In this document: positions 43,949 to 53,356 of the stretch, one piece after another
How positions within the stretch are numbered: position 1 is the stretch's first letter
How the letters are laid out: every line of letters begins with the position of its first letter
Assembly (NCBI RefSeq): GCF_030851345.1
Contig: NZ_JALPNU010000014.1
Location: forward strand, 1-64,000
Direction: 5' to 3'
DNA: 64,000 bases
Source: Marinifilum sp. D714
GTDB lineage: Bacteria > Bacteroidota > Bacteroidia > Bacteroidales > Marinifilaceae
Program-made: the position numbers and the translations under genes
Notes under the pieces: generated by a model
What the model was told of the DNA's origin: nothing
The model's input: the letters and a program-made list of their open reading frames with translations, nothing else
Databases searched by the model: none

Positions 43949-44857
43949 ATGTATCAGCCTACTGCTTTAAAAAAAGGAGACAAAATTGGGATTATTTCAC
44001 CAGCAGGAAAGATAGAGCCAGAAAAAGTGGGAATTGCAGTTACCATGCTTGAGCGTTTGGACTTAAAAGTAGTTTTGGGCAAACATGTGTTTGATGAATA
44101 TCACCAATTTGCAGGTAGGGATTTAAATAGGTTGAAGGATTTTCAGCAAATGCTGGATGATCCGGATATAAAAGCAATTCTTTGTGCCAGAGGAGGGTAT
44201 GGTTGCATACGAATACTGGAGCATTTAGATTTTGACTTATTTCTTCGCAAACCCAAATGGATTATTGGATATAGCGATATAACTGTATTTCACAGCTATT
44301 TGAATAATATTTTAGATGTTGAAAGTTTACATTCTGTAATGCCTATTAATTTTATAGAAGATGAAACTGGAAAATCGGTTGAAAGTTTATTTGGAGCAAT
44401 GATGGGAAAATTTGAGGATTATAAAATTCAACCTCATGAATCGAATCGTTTAGGCATTGCTGAAGGTGAATTGATTGGTGGTAATTTATCTATTTTGTAT
44501 AGCTTACGTGGTACCAATATGGATTTTGAAACTCATGGCAAAATTTTATTCATAGAGGATGTTGGCGAGGAGTTATATCATTTAGATAGGATGATGCATA
44601 ATTTAAGAATGGGAGGAAAACTGTCGGAACTCCAGGCTCTTGTGGTTGGTGGTTTTAGTAGTATGAAAGAAGGAGATCCTAAATTTGGAAAAGCTGCTTA
44701 TGAAATCATCAATGAAGTTGTGGAAAGCTATACTTACCCGGTTGTTTATAATTTTCCAGCTGGTCATATTAATGATAATTGGACAATACCTTTGGGCAGG
44801 TATGTAAAAATATCGGTGGACGAGAAAGAGGTTAAATTTATTTGGGATAAACGATAA
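43949..44857 (+). CDS. LD-carboxypeptidase (S66 family)
   Basis: A 302-residue serine peptidase that removes the terminal D-Ala from murein tetrapeptides in recycling. Family motifs: GDKIGIISPAG near 10, CARGGYGCIRIL near 89, the nucleophile block WIIGYSDITVFH near 107, and the later Glu and His sites in IFIEDVGEELYHLDRM near 193-208 and NFPAGHINDNWTIPLG near 270. No signal peptide is seen, so a cytoplasmic recycling enzyme is likely. yraN starts 7 bp after its stop, forming a two-gene operon. Confidence 0.92.
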   Translation: MYQPTALKKGDKIGIISPAGKIEPEKVGIAVTMLERLDLKVVLGKHVFDEYHQFAGRDLNRLKDFQQMLDDPDIKAILCARGGYGCIRILEHLDFDLFLRKPKWIIGYSDITVFHSYLNNILDVESLHSVMPINFIEDETGKSVESLFGAMMGKFEDYKIQPHESNRLGIAEGELIGGNLSILYSLRGTNMDFETHGKILFIEDVGEELYHLDRMMHNLRMGGKLSELQALVVGGFSSMKEGDPKFGKAAYEIINEVVESYTYPVVYNFPAGHINDNWTIPLGRYVKISVDEKEVKFIWDKR

Positions 44858-44864
44858 TCTAATA

Positions 44865-45230
44865 ATGGCAAAGCACAACGAATTAGGTAAATTAGGAGAA
44901 GACTTGGCTGTAAAATACTTGATCGGATTAGGTTACCAGATCTTGGATAGGAATTGGATTTACCAAAAAAAAGAGCTCGATGTTGTTGCCTTAAATAATG
45001 ATTTTTTAGTTGTTGTAGAAGTAAAATCCCGATCGACGGATTATTTTGAGCATCCTGCTGATGCTATTACCTTATCAAAAATTAAATTTCTGGTAAAAGC
45101 TACACAGGCATATGTAGATTTAAAAGAAATTAAACAAGAAGTCAGATTTGATGTTGTTAGCGTAATAAAAAAAGGAGAGAAGTACGTAATAGAACACATC
45201 GAAGATGCATTTATTGCGCCAGTGGATTAG
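44865..45230 (+). CDS. yraN: YraN family (UPF0102) endonuclease-like protein
   Basis: A 121-residue protein with the UPF0102 layout: ELGKLGEDLAVKYLIGLGYQILDRNW at the N terminus, then the restriction-endonuclease-like metal site E-L-D...VVEVKSR near 41-58. These proteins resemble Holliday-junction resolvase folds, but a biochemical role is not established. It is the second gene of the operon with LD-carboxypeptidase and its stop overlaps that of the convergent response regulator gene by 4 bp. Confidence 0.9.
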   Translation: MAKHNELGKLGEDLAVKYLIGLGYQILDRNWIYQKKELDVVALNNDFLVVVEVKSRSTDYFEHPADAITLSKIKFLVKATQAYVDLKEIKQEVRFDVVSVIKKGEKYVIEHIEDAFIAPVD

Positions 45231-45628
45231 TCAGCAAGGTATTTATCAATTGTTGCTAGTAACTCTTCAAAACGGATTGGTTTTGCAAGATAATCATCAC
45301 AGCCTGCATCTAAGATTCGTTCACGATCACCTTCCAATGCATAAGCAGTTTGAGCAATAATAGGAATTTCGCTATGACGTTTTTTAATTCTTCTGGTTGC
45401 TTCACAACCATCCATTATTGGTAAGCGAATATCCATTAATATCACATCAACATCTTCTGTAATATCTACAATGTCAACTGCTTCTTTGCCATTTTTTGCC
45501 CAAAGTAATTCAGATTTGGTTCTGCTTAATGCAGCATCAAAGAACATGTTATTAATTTCCTCGTCTTCAACAATGAGAATTCTCTTGTCCTTCCAGTTAT
45601 ATTTTTGAGTATAGCTAACTTGATTCAT
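45227..45628 (-). CDS. Single-domain response regulator
   Basis: A 133-residue CheY-type receiver domain with no output domain. Acidic pocket EDEE near 21, phosphoacceptor Asp in VILMDIRLPIMDG near 66, the conserved Thr/Tyr switch region IIAQTAYAL near 96 and Lys in YLAKPI near 117. The wording of these motifs is close to receiver domains found at the C terminus of hybrid histidine kinases. No kinase gene is next to it, so it is an orphan. Confidence 0.92.
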   Translation of the reverse strand: MNQVSYTQKYNWKDKRILIVEDEEINNMFFDAALSRTKSELLWAKNGKEAVDIVDITEDVDVILMDIRLPIMDGCEATRRIKKRHSEIPIIAQTAYALEGDRERILDAGCDDYLAKPIRFEELLATIDKYLAD

Positions 45629-46013
45629 GATTTAACCTACTTTTAAAAAGCGTTTTTGTGGTATAAATATACGAAATCGAGACTAGTTTAAAAAAAAATC
45701 ATTTTAAGAGCTCTTATTCGTAATTATACTGATATGTGATAAAACTCAACGAATTGGGAGGGTTTGTGATGGAGTATATAAATTCTTAAACAAGAATTAA
45801 TATATCATAATATACACCGAATGGGAGTTTGAGTGGAACTTTGCTTTATGTTGATAAACAATTATTATTTCTTTGCCTTCAAATCATATCGTTTTGTCAA
45901 AATTGAATGAAGTAAAGAAAGTAATTTATACATTTTGCCAATAGATTACTAATAGGAGAATAAATTTTCCGTTAGAATTTTAAAGTGCGATTACAGATAT
46001 CTTTAAAACTCGT
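45629..46013. other. Gene-free AT-rich stretch
   Basis: About 390 bp between the divergent response regulator and YjbR-like genes. It is AT-rich with no repeat array, no tRNA-like fold and no recognised RNA motif. It should contain the response regulator promoter on the minus strand, but I could not assign one. Confidence 0.4.
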
Positions 46014-46021
46014 TATATTTG
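46014..46021 (+). promoter_or_regulatory. -7 promoter element of the YjbR-like gene
   Basis: Perfect TATATTTG box. The expected TTTG about 19 bp upstream is weak (TTAC at 45991-45994). It lies 41 bp before the ATG. Confidence 0.45.
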
Positions 46022-46062
46022 TTAGTCTTCAATTGCACAGATTTTTAATAAACGATTAAATC

Positions 46063-46416
46063 ATGAATATCGAAGAATTAAGACTGTATTGTCTATCGAA
46101 AAAAGCCGTTACCGAGAGTTTTCCTTTTGATGAAGAAACTTTGGTATTTAAAGTTTTAGATAAAATGTTTTTGCTTACAAATATCAATCAAGAATTGAGC
46201 ATGAATGTAAAGTGCGAAGAGGATTTGGCAATTGAATTAAGAGAAAGATATGCTGCAGTTCTACCGGGCTACCATATGAATAAAAGATATTGGAATACAA
46301 TAATGATGGATGGAAGTGTATCGGATGATTTATTAAAAGAATGGATTGATAAATCGTATAAATTGGTTGTTGAGAAAATGCCGAAAAAGAAACAGTTAGA
46401 ATTAGAAAAATTGTAA
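46063..46416 (+). CDS. MmcQ/YjbR family DNA-binding-like protein
   Basis: A 117-residue protein of the MmcQ/YjbR (CyaY-like fold) family. Typical motifs are the start IEELRLYCLSKKAVTESFPFDEETLVFKV, the middle CEEDLAIELRERY, and PGYHMNKRYWNTIMMDG followed by a C-terminal helix WIDKSYKLVVEKMPKKK. These proteins have a double-wing DNA-binding-like fold; the role is not established. It is 30 bp upstream of the C1 peptidase gene on the same strand. Confidence 0.88.
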   Translation: MNIEELRLYCLSKKAVTESFPFDEETLVFKVLDKMFLLTNINQELSMNVKCEEDLAIELRERYAAVLPGYHMNKRYWNTIMMDGSVSDDLLKEWIDKSYKLVVEKMPKKKQLELEKL

Positions 46417-46446
46417 AAATATACCTTTAAACTTAAACACAAACAA

Positions 46447-47619
46447 ATGAACAAATTACTCCTTACACTGTTGTTGATAAGTGGTTTGCATGTGGCAAAT
46501 GCACAGGAGCAACAGGATGAAAAGAAATTTACTACTGTTACAGAAGTAAAGACTACACCGGTTAAAAATCAACAAAGTACAGGTACTTGCTGGAGTTTTG
46601 CAACTACTTCGTTTATCGAAACTGAATTATTAAGAATGGGTGCTCCTGAAATGGATTTATCTGAAATGTATATTGTGCGTGAAGCTTATTCAAAAAAAGC
46701 CAAGCGATATTTTAGATTGCATGGAAAAGGTAATTTTAGTGAGGGTGGACAAGCTCATGATGTAATGAATGTTGTAAAAACTCATGGATTTGTGCCGGAA
46801 TCAATCTATTCAGGAAATCAATATGAAGGAGATTTTCACATTCACAGAGAAATGGTGAAATCGACAAAAGCCATGTTGGATGAAATTGTTAAAAATCCTA
46901 ATAAAACAATTACACCGGTTTGGCTTTCATCAGTAAATGGTGTTTTAGATACTTATATGGGTAAACTACCAGAATCTTTCGAGTACAATGGAAAAGCGTA
47001 TAGTCCGCAAAAGTTTGCCGAAGAAGTGGGATTTAACCCTTCGGATTATGTAGAGCTTACATCTTACAATCATCATCCTTTTTATTCAAAAATTAATCTT
47101 GAGATTCCAGATAATTGGTCAGATGATTTATATTACAATGTACCAATTGATGAATTGATGGAGGTTATGAATTACGCATTAGAAAATGGATATTCTGTTT
47201 GTTGGGATGGAGATGTTAGTGAAAAAGGATTCTCTCATAGAAAAGGATATGCAGTATTACCCGCTGTTAAAGAAACAGATATGAGTAACTCCGAAATTGC
47301 CAAATGGGAAGATGGTGTTGAGAATAAAACAGAAAATCGTAAAGGAAATACCAATGAGCCTAAGGTAACGCAAGAGTTGCGTCAGAAAACTTTTGATAAT
47401 TTCCAGACAACTGATGATCATTTGATGCATTTAACAGGTATTGTAAAGGATCAAAATGGAATGCTTTACTATAAGACAAAAAATTCTTGGGCCGATGATA
47501 GTAATAAATTTGGCGGATACTTGAACATGAGTGAAGCATACGTTAAATTAAAAACAGTTGCCATTATGGTGCACAAAGATGCACTGCCAAAGCATTTAAA
47601 GAAAAAGTTAAACCTATAG
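46447..47619 (+). CDS. Secreted C1 family cysteine peptidase (aminopeptidase C/bleomycin hydrolase-like)
   Basis: A 390-residue papain-fold peptidase with signal peptide about 1-19 (ending ANAQ). The catalytic cysteine lies in KNQQSTGTCWSFATTSF near 48, the histidine in TTDDHLMHLTGIV near 328 and the asparagine in YKTKNSWADDSN near 350. The long insert between (residues 80-290) and the sequence GYSVCWDGDVSEKGF follow the bleomycin hydrolase/PepC group rather than ordinary papains. The signal peptide places it in the periplasm or outside, unlike cytoplasmic PepC. A strong terminator follows. Confidence 0.9.
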   Translation: MNKLLLTLLLISGLHVANAQEQQDEKKFTTVTEVKTTPVKNQQSTGTCWSFATTSFIETELLRMGAPEMDLSEMYIVREAYSKKAKRYFRLHGKGNFSEGGQAHDVMNVVKTHGFVPESIYSGNQYEGDFHIHREMVKSTKAMLDEIVKNPNKTITPVWLSSVNGVLDTYMGKLPESFEYNGKAYSPQKFAEEVGFNPSDYVELTSYNHHPFYSKINLEIPDNWSDDLYYNVPIDELMEVMNYALENGYSVCWDGDVSEKGFSHRKGYAVLPAVKETDMSNSEIAKWEDGVENKTENRKGNTNEPKVTQELRQKTFDNFQTTDDHLMHLTGIVKDQNGMLYYKTKNSWADDSNKFGGYLNMSEAYVKLKTVAIMVHKDALPKHLKKKLNL

Positions 47620-47636
47620 AAGATGTTATATCGTTA

Positions 47637-47669
47637 AAAGGGTGTCTGTTTTAGACACCCTTTTTTTAT
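47637..47669 (+). terminator. Terminator after the C1 peptidase gene
   Basis: Hairpin AAAGGGTGTCT/AGACACCCTTT followed by a T-run. Confidence 0.88.
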
Positions 47670-47771
47670 TGTATAACATGCTATTTAATTAATTTATCTA
47701 ATCTAAAATATACAATTATTGTAATCTAAAATTATTTTATAATATTGTCTGTCCATTTGTAAATAGAACCT

Positions 47772-48326
47772 ATGCCAACAACTGCCAACATATCCATCGA
47801 AAAATTCAGAAGAGGAAGTCAATCCACTTTTAAGAATTTATACGATAAGTATTATGAAGCATTGTTTTTATTTGGTCAAAAATACATATCCAATAGTGAG
47901 GTTGTTGAAGATTTAGTCCAAGAGAGTTTTATAAAGGTTTGGGAAAAAAAATCTTCCTTTTATCATGAAGCACCACTCAAAGCCTTTTTGTATAAAACTG
48001 TTCGTAATTCCTGTCTAAACTATATAGATCATCAGAGAGTTGAAAGAAATTATGTAGCTCAGACGAAGACTGATGTTTTGAGTGAGGATTATTTTTTAAA
48101 CAATGTTATTGAAGAGGAAGTGAACAGAATCATTGCAGATACGGTTGGAAAACTTCCTGAATCGGCGAGAGCTATTTACTTATTGAGTTTAAGGGGGCTT
48201 AAAAATGCAGAAATTGCAGAAGACCTAAATATTTCTATAAACACGGTAAAAACTCAAAAACAAAGAGCAAGTAAGTTTCTGAAAGAGAATCTAAAAGATT
48301 TATTTACAATGTTGATGTTTTTGTGA
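47772..48326 (+). CDS. ECF sigma factor paired with FecR and SusC
   Basis: A 184-residue ECF sigma factor of the Bacteroidota type. Region 2 covers about 12-80 (FKNLYDKYYEALFLFGQKYI, VEDLVQESFIKVWEKK) and region 4 about 122-172 (LPESARAIYLLSLRGLKNAEIAEDL, SINTVKTQKQRA). It should direct transcription of the SusC/SusD locus when the FecR anti-sigma releases it on a TonB-receptor signal. A terminator separates it from the FecR gene. Confidence 0.93.
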   Translation: MPTTANISIEKFRRGSQSTFKNLYDKYYEALFLFGQKYISNSEVVEDLVQESFIKVWEKKSSFYHEAPLKAFLYKTVRNSCLNYIDHQRVERNYVAQTKTDVLSEDYFLNNVIEEEVNRIIADTVGKLPESARAIYLLSLRGLKNAEIAEDLNISINTVKTQKQRASKFLKENLKDLFTMLMFL

Positions 48327-48347
48327 AAAATATCCAAGAACTACGAA

Positions 48348-48384
48348 GGTGACAAAATTTAAAATGTTTGTCACCCTTTTTTTG
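48348..48384 (+). terminator. Terminator between the sigma factor and FecR genes
   Basis: GGTGACAAA/TTTGTCACC with a 10-nt loop, then C and seven T. It lies 33 bp before the FecR start, so part of the sigma transcripts should end here. Confidence 0.85.
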
Positions 48385-48416
48385 AGAGAAACTGTTATAG
48401 TACATGTAAATGCGAA

Positions 48417-49583
48417 ATGAAGATGAAGGATTTAAATTCAGGATTTAAAATTGCTGATTTAATCGTTAAACGGTTAGAGAATCGATTAACTCAAGAGGAA
48501 TGTCAGTACCTGGAGGAATGGAAGCAAGATAATGAAGAAAATGCAATTCTGTTCCAAAAGCTTTCTATGAATCCCGAAAAGCAATATTTGAAAAGAGAAT
48601 CAAAATTGGAGAAATCCAATAAAAGAGCAAATTGGGATAAAATTCAAGCTAAAATTAAAAAGGATAAGGTTAGAAAGTTAAATATGAACCTTTTAAAAAT
48701 TGCAGCAGTACTTATTCTTGCAATTGGTTCTACACTTTTCTTTTCCAATATACTGGAGAATAAGGTTTCCAATATTATTAGTCCGGGAACACAGCAGGCT
48801 ATACTGATAACAAGTGATGGTGAAAGATATCAGCTGGATGAAGAAATTATAATTAAAGAAGGAGATGTATTTATTTCAAATAAAACTCAAGAATTAATTT
48901 ATCAGAAAAAATCAAATATTACCAAATCACAATTAACCTACAATACAATTATTATTCCCAGAGGGGGGGAATATAAGTTGACACTAATGGATGGAACCAG
49001 AATATGGCTTAATTCCAATTCGAAACTACGGTTTCCTTCAGAATTTGGATCGGGGATAAGAAGAGTTGAGCTTAAAGGGGAAGCATTCTTTGAAGTAGCT
49101 AAGGATTCTGTTCATCCATTTGTTGTCAATGCGAATAAAGCTCAGGTTAAAGTACTTGGTACATCGTTTAATGTTAATGCCTATTCTGATTTAAATGAAA
49201 TTGTAACTACCCTGGTTGAAGGTAGAGTTGAAGTTAGTGATACTTTGTTTGGAAACAAGGTGAAATTGTTACCAAATGAACAATTTCGTTTTAATAAATC
49301 AACAGGAGAAATATTGAAGCAGGTAGTTAATACTGACATTTATACTGCTTGGAAAGATGGTAGGTTTGTTTTTGAAAATGAGAGTTTGGAAGATATAATG
49401 ACAAGACTTTCAAGATGGTACAATGTAGAGGTGTCCTTTTTAAACGAGTCTGTTAAAAAATTAAGATTTTCAGGAGATCTGACTAGATACGATAATATCG
49501 ATCAAATATTAGAGTTGATTGAGGTTACTCAAAAAGTGAAATTTACAATTAAGGATAGAACCCTTTTGGTTGAAGAAGGGTAA
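48417..49583 (+). CDS. FecR family anti-sigma factor
   Basis: A 388-residue inner membrane regulator. An N-terminal cytoplasmic part of about 90 residues (sigma-binding, ADLIVKRLENRLTQEECQYLEEW) precedes a transmembrane helix near 92-111. The FecR domain follows at about 165-275 (IIIPRGGEYKLTLMDGTRIWLNSNSKLRFPSEF; GEAFFEVAKD). A C-terminal DUF4974-like STN-fold domain lies near 312-388 (FVFENESLEDIMTRLSRWYNVEV). It should sense the STN domain of the SusC protein encoded next and release the sigma factor. Confidence 0.93.
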   Translation: MKMKDLNSGFKIADLIVKRLENRLTQEECQYLEEWKQDNEENAILFQKLSMNPEKQYLKRESKLEKSNKRANWDKIQAKIKKDKVRKLNMNLLKIAAVLILAIGSTLFFSNILENKVSNIISPGTQQAILITSDGERYQLDEEIIIKEGDVFISNKTQELIYQKKSNITKSQLTYNTIIIPRGGEYKLTLMDGTRIWLNSNSKLRFPSEFGSGIRRVELKGEAFFEVAKDSVHPFVVNANKAQVKVLGTSFNVNAYSDLNEIVTTLVEGRVEVSDTLFGNKVKLLPNEQFRFNKSTGEILKQVVNTDIYTAWKDGRFVFENESLEDIMTRLSRWYNVEVSFLNESVKKLRFSGDLTRYDNIDQILELIEVTQKVKFTIKDRTLLVEEG

Positions 49584-49587
49584 AAAA

Positions 49588-49617
49588 AACCGAGATTTGC
49601 TGCTACAAATCTCGGTT
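49588..49617. terminator. Hairpin between FecR and SusC genes, terminator-like on the minus strand
   Basis: Perfect 12-bp stem AACCGAGATTTG/CAAATCTCGGTT with a 6-nt loop. The T-run needed for termination is on the minus strand side only (A-run at 49582-49589). On the plus strand it could be a processing or stability hairpin that lets SusC mRNA levels differ from FecR. Confidence 0.6.
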
Positions 49618-49705
49618 AAAGCCAATAAACACCACTATCGCTAGGAGTGTAATACTAACCAAATCACAACTCAAAAATATTAAAAAAAATCGGAATTAGA
49701 GGTTT

Positions 49706-52700
49706 ATGCAGAAAAGAAAAGAGTTTTTTGCAATAAGACTCCTGTTTTTCTTCTTTCTATTTGTGTGTTTTGGACTAAAATCTAAAGCATTTCCACAAGA
49801 GGAAAGGTTAGAGTTGCGAATGAAAGGTGCAAGTTTGATTGAGGTAATGTCCGAGATCAAAGAAAAAACAAATTATACATTTTTGTATAATGTTGATGAT
49901 ATTAAGAAAATTCGCAATATTAGCCTCTCTGGTATTCCTAAAAGTGTAAAGGAAATTCTTAAAGAATGTTTAGCCGGATCTGGCTTGACATATGAAATCC
50001 GTGATAAGGTAATTATTTTAAAGCCTGATTCTAATATCAAAATTCCTGATCCAAAACTTCATAAAGCGATTAAAAAAATAAAAAAGCTTAATGGGAATGT
50101 TACTGATAATAAAGGAATGATTTTACCAGGAGTTTCCGTAATGATAAAGGGAACTTATTTTGGCACATCAACTGACATAAACGGTAATTACTCTCTTATT
50201 GCATCAAATGATCCTGATATTGTATTGGTGTTTTCGTTTATAGGAATGAAAACCAAGGAGGTAAGTGTTGGTGAATTGGAAAGAATAAATGTAGAGCTGC
50301 TTCCATCTGACCAAAAACTTAATGAAGTGTTGGTTACAACTGGGTTTCAGAAAATTGATAGAAGCTTATTTACAGGATCTGCTAATAAGTTAAACCAAAT
50401 TGATATTGCTTTAAATGGAATTGCAGATGTAAGTAGGTCATTACAAGGTCACATATCAGGAGTTCAGGTAGATAATATCTCGGGAACCTTTGGCATTTCT
50501 CCTATTGTTCGAATTAGAGGAAAAGCTTCGATAAATGGTAGCAATAAACCTTTGTGGGTAGTTGATGGAGTTGTTCAGGAAGATATAATAGAGTTGACCA
50601 ATAATGACTTAACTTCAGGTAACCTTTCTACGGTTTTAAGTTCAGGTGTAGTAGGTTTAAATCCTGATGATATTGAATCATTTCAGATTCTGAAAGATGC
50701 TTCGGCTACTGCATTGTATGGTGCAAAGGCAATGAATGGGGTAATTGTAATTACTACCAAAAAAGGAAAAACAGGTAAATTAAAAGTTACCTATTCAGGA
50801 AGTGCAATTGTAAGACAAAAACCTGCTTATTCACAGTTCGATATATTATCTTCTGATGAAGAAATGGAAGTTTATGAAGAGTTGTATGATAAAGGTTGGA
50901 TCGATATTGCTAAAGCAGCATCAGCGGCAAACCATGGAGCCATGAGCAAAATGTTTTATGAGATTGCTAACAATAATGTAAGTTGGGGACCCCATGGAGG
51001 CTTGAATTATCAGTTCTTATCAAAATATGCCAATTCGAATACTGACTGGTTTGATGTTTTATTTCGAAATTCTTTATCGCAACAGCATTCTTTTAGTATT
51101 TCTGGAGGATCGGATAAATCCAGATTTTATACCTCTATTGGATATTATACAGATGAAGGACAAACTTTAGCTGATGAAGTGAAAAATTATACTGCTTTGT
51201 TAAAAGGAGAGTTTGATGTGTCGAAGCGCTTGAAATTGGGATTTAAAGTATCAGGGAATATTAGAGATCAAAGATTACCAGGATCAAAAGATAGAAAATT
51301 TGAACCAATTGATGGACTTTATGAGCGTAATTTCGATGTTAACCCGTATAATTATGCACTCTATACTAGTAGAAGTATTAGACCATTTGATGATAACGGT
51401 AATCTAGAGTATTTTAGAAGGAATTATACTCCCTTTAATATTCTTTATGAATTGGATCACAATTATGTAAATGTAGATGTGGATGATCTTTTATTTCAGG
51501 GAGAGGTTCAATATGCTATTACTTCTAAATTGAGATTTAGATCTATTTTTCAAGGACGCTGGGTAAATACTTTACGGGAGCAAAAAATTCATGAAAAATC
51601 TAATCATGCTGAAGCGTACAGAGCTGATGATCCTTTGTTTGTTAATAGGAACAGTTTTCTTTTTGATGATCCGGATTATCCAGAAAAAGAGCCATATACA
51701 GTTTTAGATCAGGGAGGATTTTATAACACCACTAAAAATTCATTGACCAGTTATTTTATCAGAAATATAATTGATTGGAACCTGAAATCAGATCAGAATC
51801 ATATTGTCAATCTGTTGTTCGGACAGGAAATAAGATATACAAATAGAAAAGAGACTCACAACGAAATTTGGGGTCATTTATACGATAAAGGAGGAATAAG
51901 TATTACCAATCCAATGGTTGTAAAATATCTGAAATTTCGTGATCAAACAGATTATTACAGAAGGAAAGAAAAGTACAGGTTTGCTGGAGTGTTTTTAACA
52001 GGAGCATATTCTTATAAGGGCAAATACATTCTCAACTCTACTTTCAGGTATGATGGAGACAATCGACAAGGGAAAAATAGTGATTCAAGATACCTACCTA
52101 CATGGAATGTTAGTGGGGCTTGGAATATTCATGGTGAAAACTTTATGAAGTCAATTGGCTTTATGGATCGTTTAAAGTTAAAGGCAACTTATGGATTATC
52201 TGGAGATAATGGAATTGGAGTGAGTCCTTCTTTAATTTTAAAATCTGGAGCACCTTTAAGATCCAATGATGAAGATGGAGAAGATATTTTATATATAGAT
52301 GAATTGGCCAATAAAGGTCTTACCTGGGAAAAATTATATGAGTTCAATTTGGGGGTAGAATTAGAAATGTTTAATGGAAGATTTTATACTGATATTGAGT
52401 ATTTCAGAAGAAGATCTAAAGATTTACTTGGTTTTGTTACAACAAGTGGTATTGGAGGAATAAGAAAGAAGTACGGTAATGTTGGCGAAATGAAAATTAA
52501 TGGAATTGAATTTACACTCAGCACAAAAAATGTAAATACAAAATATTTCAATTGGGATACGCATTTTACGTTTAGTTATGCCAAGGATAAAGTTTCTAAA
52601 TACTTTGATGAACCTAGAATTGCAGATGCCATTCAGTCATTGGGAACAAATCTCGAAGGTTATTCTTCAAATAGTTTATTTTCGATACCATTTGCAGGAT

Positions 52701-53335
52701 TAAATGCTAATGGAATTCCTCAGTTTTATGGACCAAATGGTAAAATAATTCAAAAGCTTAATTTACAGAAGAGAATTGATATTCTAAAATATCTGAAATA
52801 TGAGGGACAAACTACACCAAAAGGTTTTGGAGGTTTGGAGAACATTTTTCATTACAAAAATTGGACACTATCAATAGGATTAAATTATCGATTTGGAAAT
52901 AAAATTAGACTTGAAGATGCATTTAGCAATAGCTATGATGATTATTCAAGCCTTCCAGGTGGACTAAAGAATCGATGGAAGAAAGCCGGCGATGAGAATA
53001 GAACCAATATTCCGGTTGTATTAACCCGATGGAAATCTGAAGAATTAAATGATTCAGGATTAAATCCATATAAACTATATAATAAAAGTACTGTTCGTGT
53101 TGCAGATGGAAGTTTTGTTAGACTTAAAAATATTGGAATAGTATATCAATTGCCACAATCTTGGCTAAATTTAATGAATTTGAGTTCGGCAAGTTTAAAA
53201 TTACAGGCCTACAATATTGCCTTACTTTATTCGGATAAAAAATTAAATGGAGTTGATCCTGAGTTTTTTCAGTCAGGAGGAATTTCACTTCCAATGTCCA
53301 GAACTTACAGTTTTTCTGTTAACTTAGCCTTCTAA
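49706..53335 (+). CDS. SusC/RagA TonB-linked outer membrane transporter with STN domain
   Basis: A 1209-residue SusC family transporter. Order: signal peptide about 1-31 (ending KAFPQ), STN domain about 34-112 (LELRMKGASLIEVMSEIKEK), carboxypeptidase-regulatory-like domain about 125-205 (LNGNVTDNKGMILPGVSVMI), plug about 215-345 (DASATALYGAKAMNGVIVIT), then the barrel. The STN domain is the signalling part that contacts FecR, so this transporter both imports and induces. Its substrate is not deducible from sequence; the SusD partner and a metallohydrolase lipoprotein follow immediately. No glycoside hydrolase gene accompanies it, so it is not a clear polysaccharide utilisation locus. Confidence 0.96.
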   Translation: MQKRKEFFAIRLLFFFFLFVCFGLKSKAFPQEERLELRMKGASLIEVMSEIKEKTNYTFLYNVDDIKKIRNISLSGIPKSVKEILKECLAGSGLTYEIRDKVIILKPDSNIKIPDPKLHKAIKKIKKLNGNVTDNKGMILPGVSVMIKGTYFGTSTDINGNYSLIASNDPDIVLVFSFIGMKTKEVSVGELERINVELLPSDQKLNEVLVTTGFQKIDRSLFTGSANKLNQIDIALNGIADVSRSLQGHISGVQVDNISGTFGISPIVRIRGKASINGSNKPLWVVDGVVQEDIIELTNNDLTSGNLSTVLSSGVVGLNPDDIESFQILKDASATALYGAKAMNGVIVITTKKGKTGKLKVTYSGSAIVRQKPAYSQFDILSSDEEMEVYEELYDKGWIDIAKAASAANHGAMSKMFYEIANNNVSWGPHGGLNYQFLSKYANSNTDWFDVLFRNSLSQQHSFSISGGSDKSRFYTSIGYYTDEGQTLADEVKNYTALLKGEFDVSKRLKLGFKVSGNIRDQRLPGSKDRKFEPIDGLYERNFDVNPYNYALYTSRSIRPFDDNGNLEYFRRNYTPFNILYELDHNYVNVDVDDLLFQGEVQYAITSKLRFRSIFQGRWVNTLREQKIHEKSNHAEAYRADDPLFVNRNSFLFDDPDYPEKEPYTVLDQGGFYNTTKNSLTSYFIRNIIDWNLKSDQNHIVNLLFGQEIRYTNRKETHNEIWGHLYDKGGISITNPMVVKYLKFRDQTDYYRRKEKYRFAGVFLTGAYSYKGKYILNSTFRYDGDNRQGKNSDSRYLPTWNVSGAWNIHGENFMKSIGFMDRLKLKATYGLSGDNGIGVSPSLILKSGAPLRSNDEDGEDILYIDELANKGLTWEKLYEFNLGVELEMFNGRFYTDIEYFRRRSKDLLGFVTTSGIGGIRKKYGNVGEMKINGIEFTLSTKNVNTKYFNWDTHFTFSYAKDKVSKYFDEPRIADAIQSLGTNLEGYSSNSLFSIPFAGLNANGIPQFYGPNGKIIQKLNLQKRIDILKYLKYEGQTTPKGFGGLENIFHYKNWTLSIGLNYRFGNKIRLEDAFSNSYDDYSSLPGGLKNRWKKAGDENRTNIPVVLTRWKSEELNDSGLNPYKLYNKSTVRVADGSFVRLKNIGIVYQLPQSWLNLMNLSSASLKLQAYNIALLYSDKKLNGVDPEFFQSGGISLPMSRTYSFSVNLAF

Positions 53336-53356
53336 GTTTAAACTACTTGCTCTTTC

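Noticed and set aside
45629-46062. Possible RNA gene in the gap before the YjbR-like gene
   Set aside because: No tRNA-like arms, 6S-like hairpin or terminator could be found; only a -7 element near its end.
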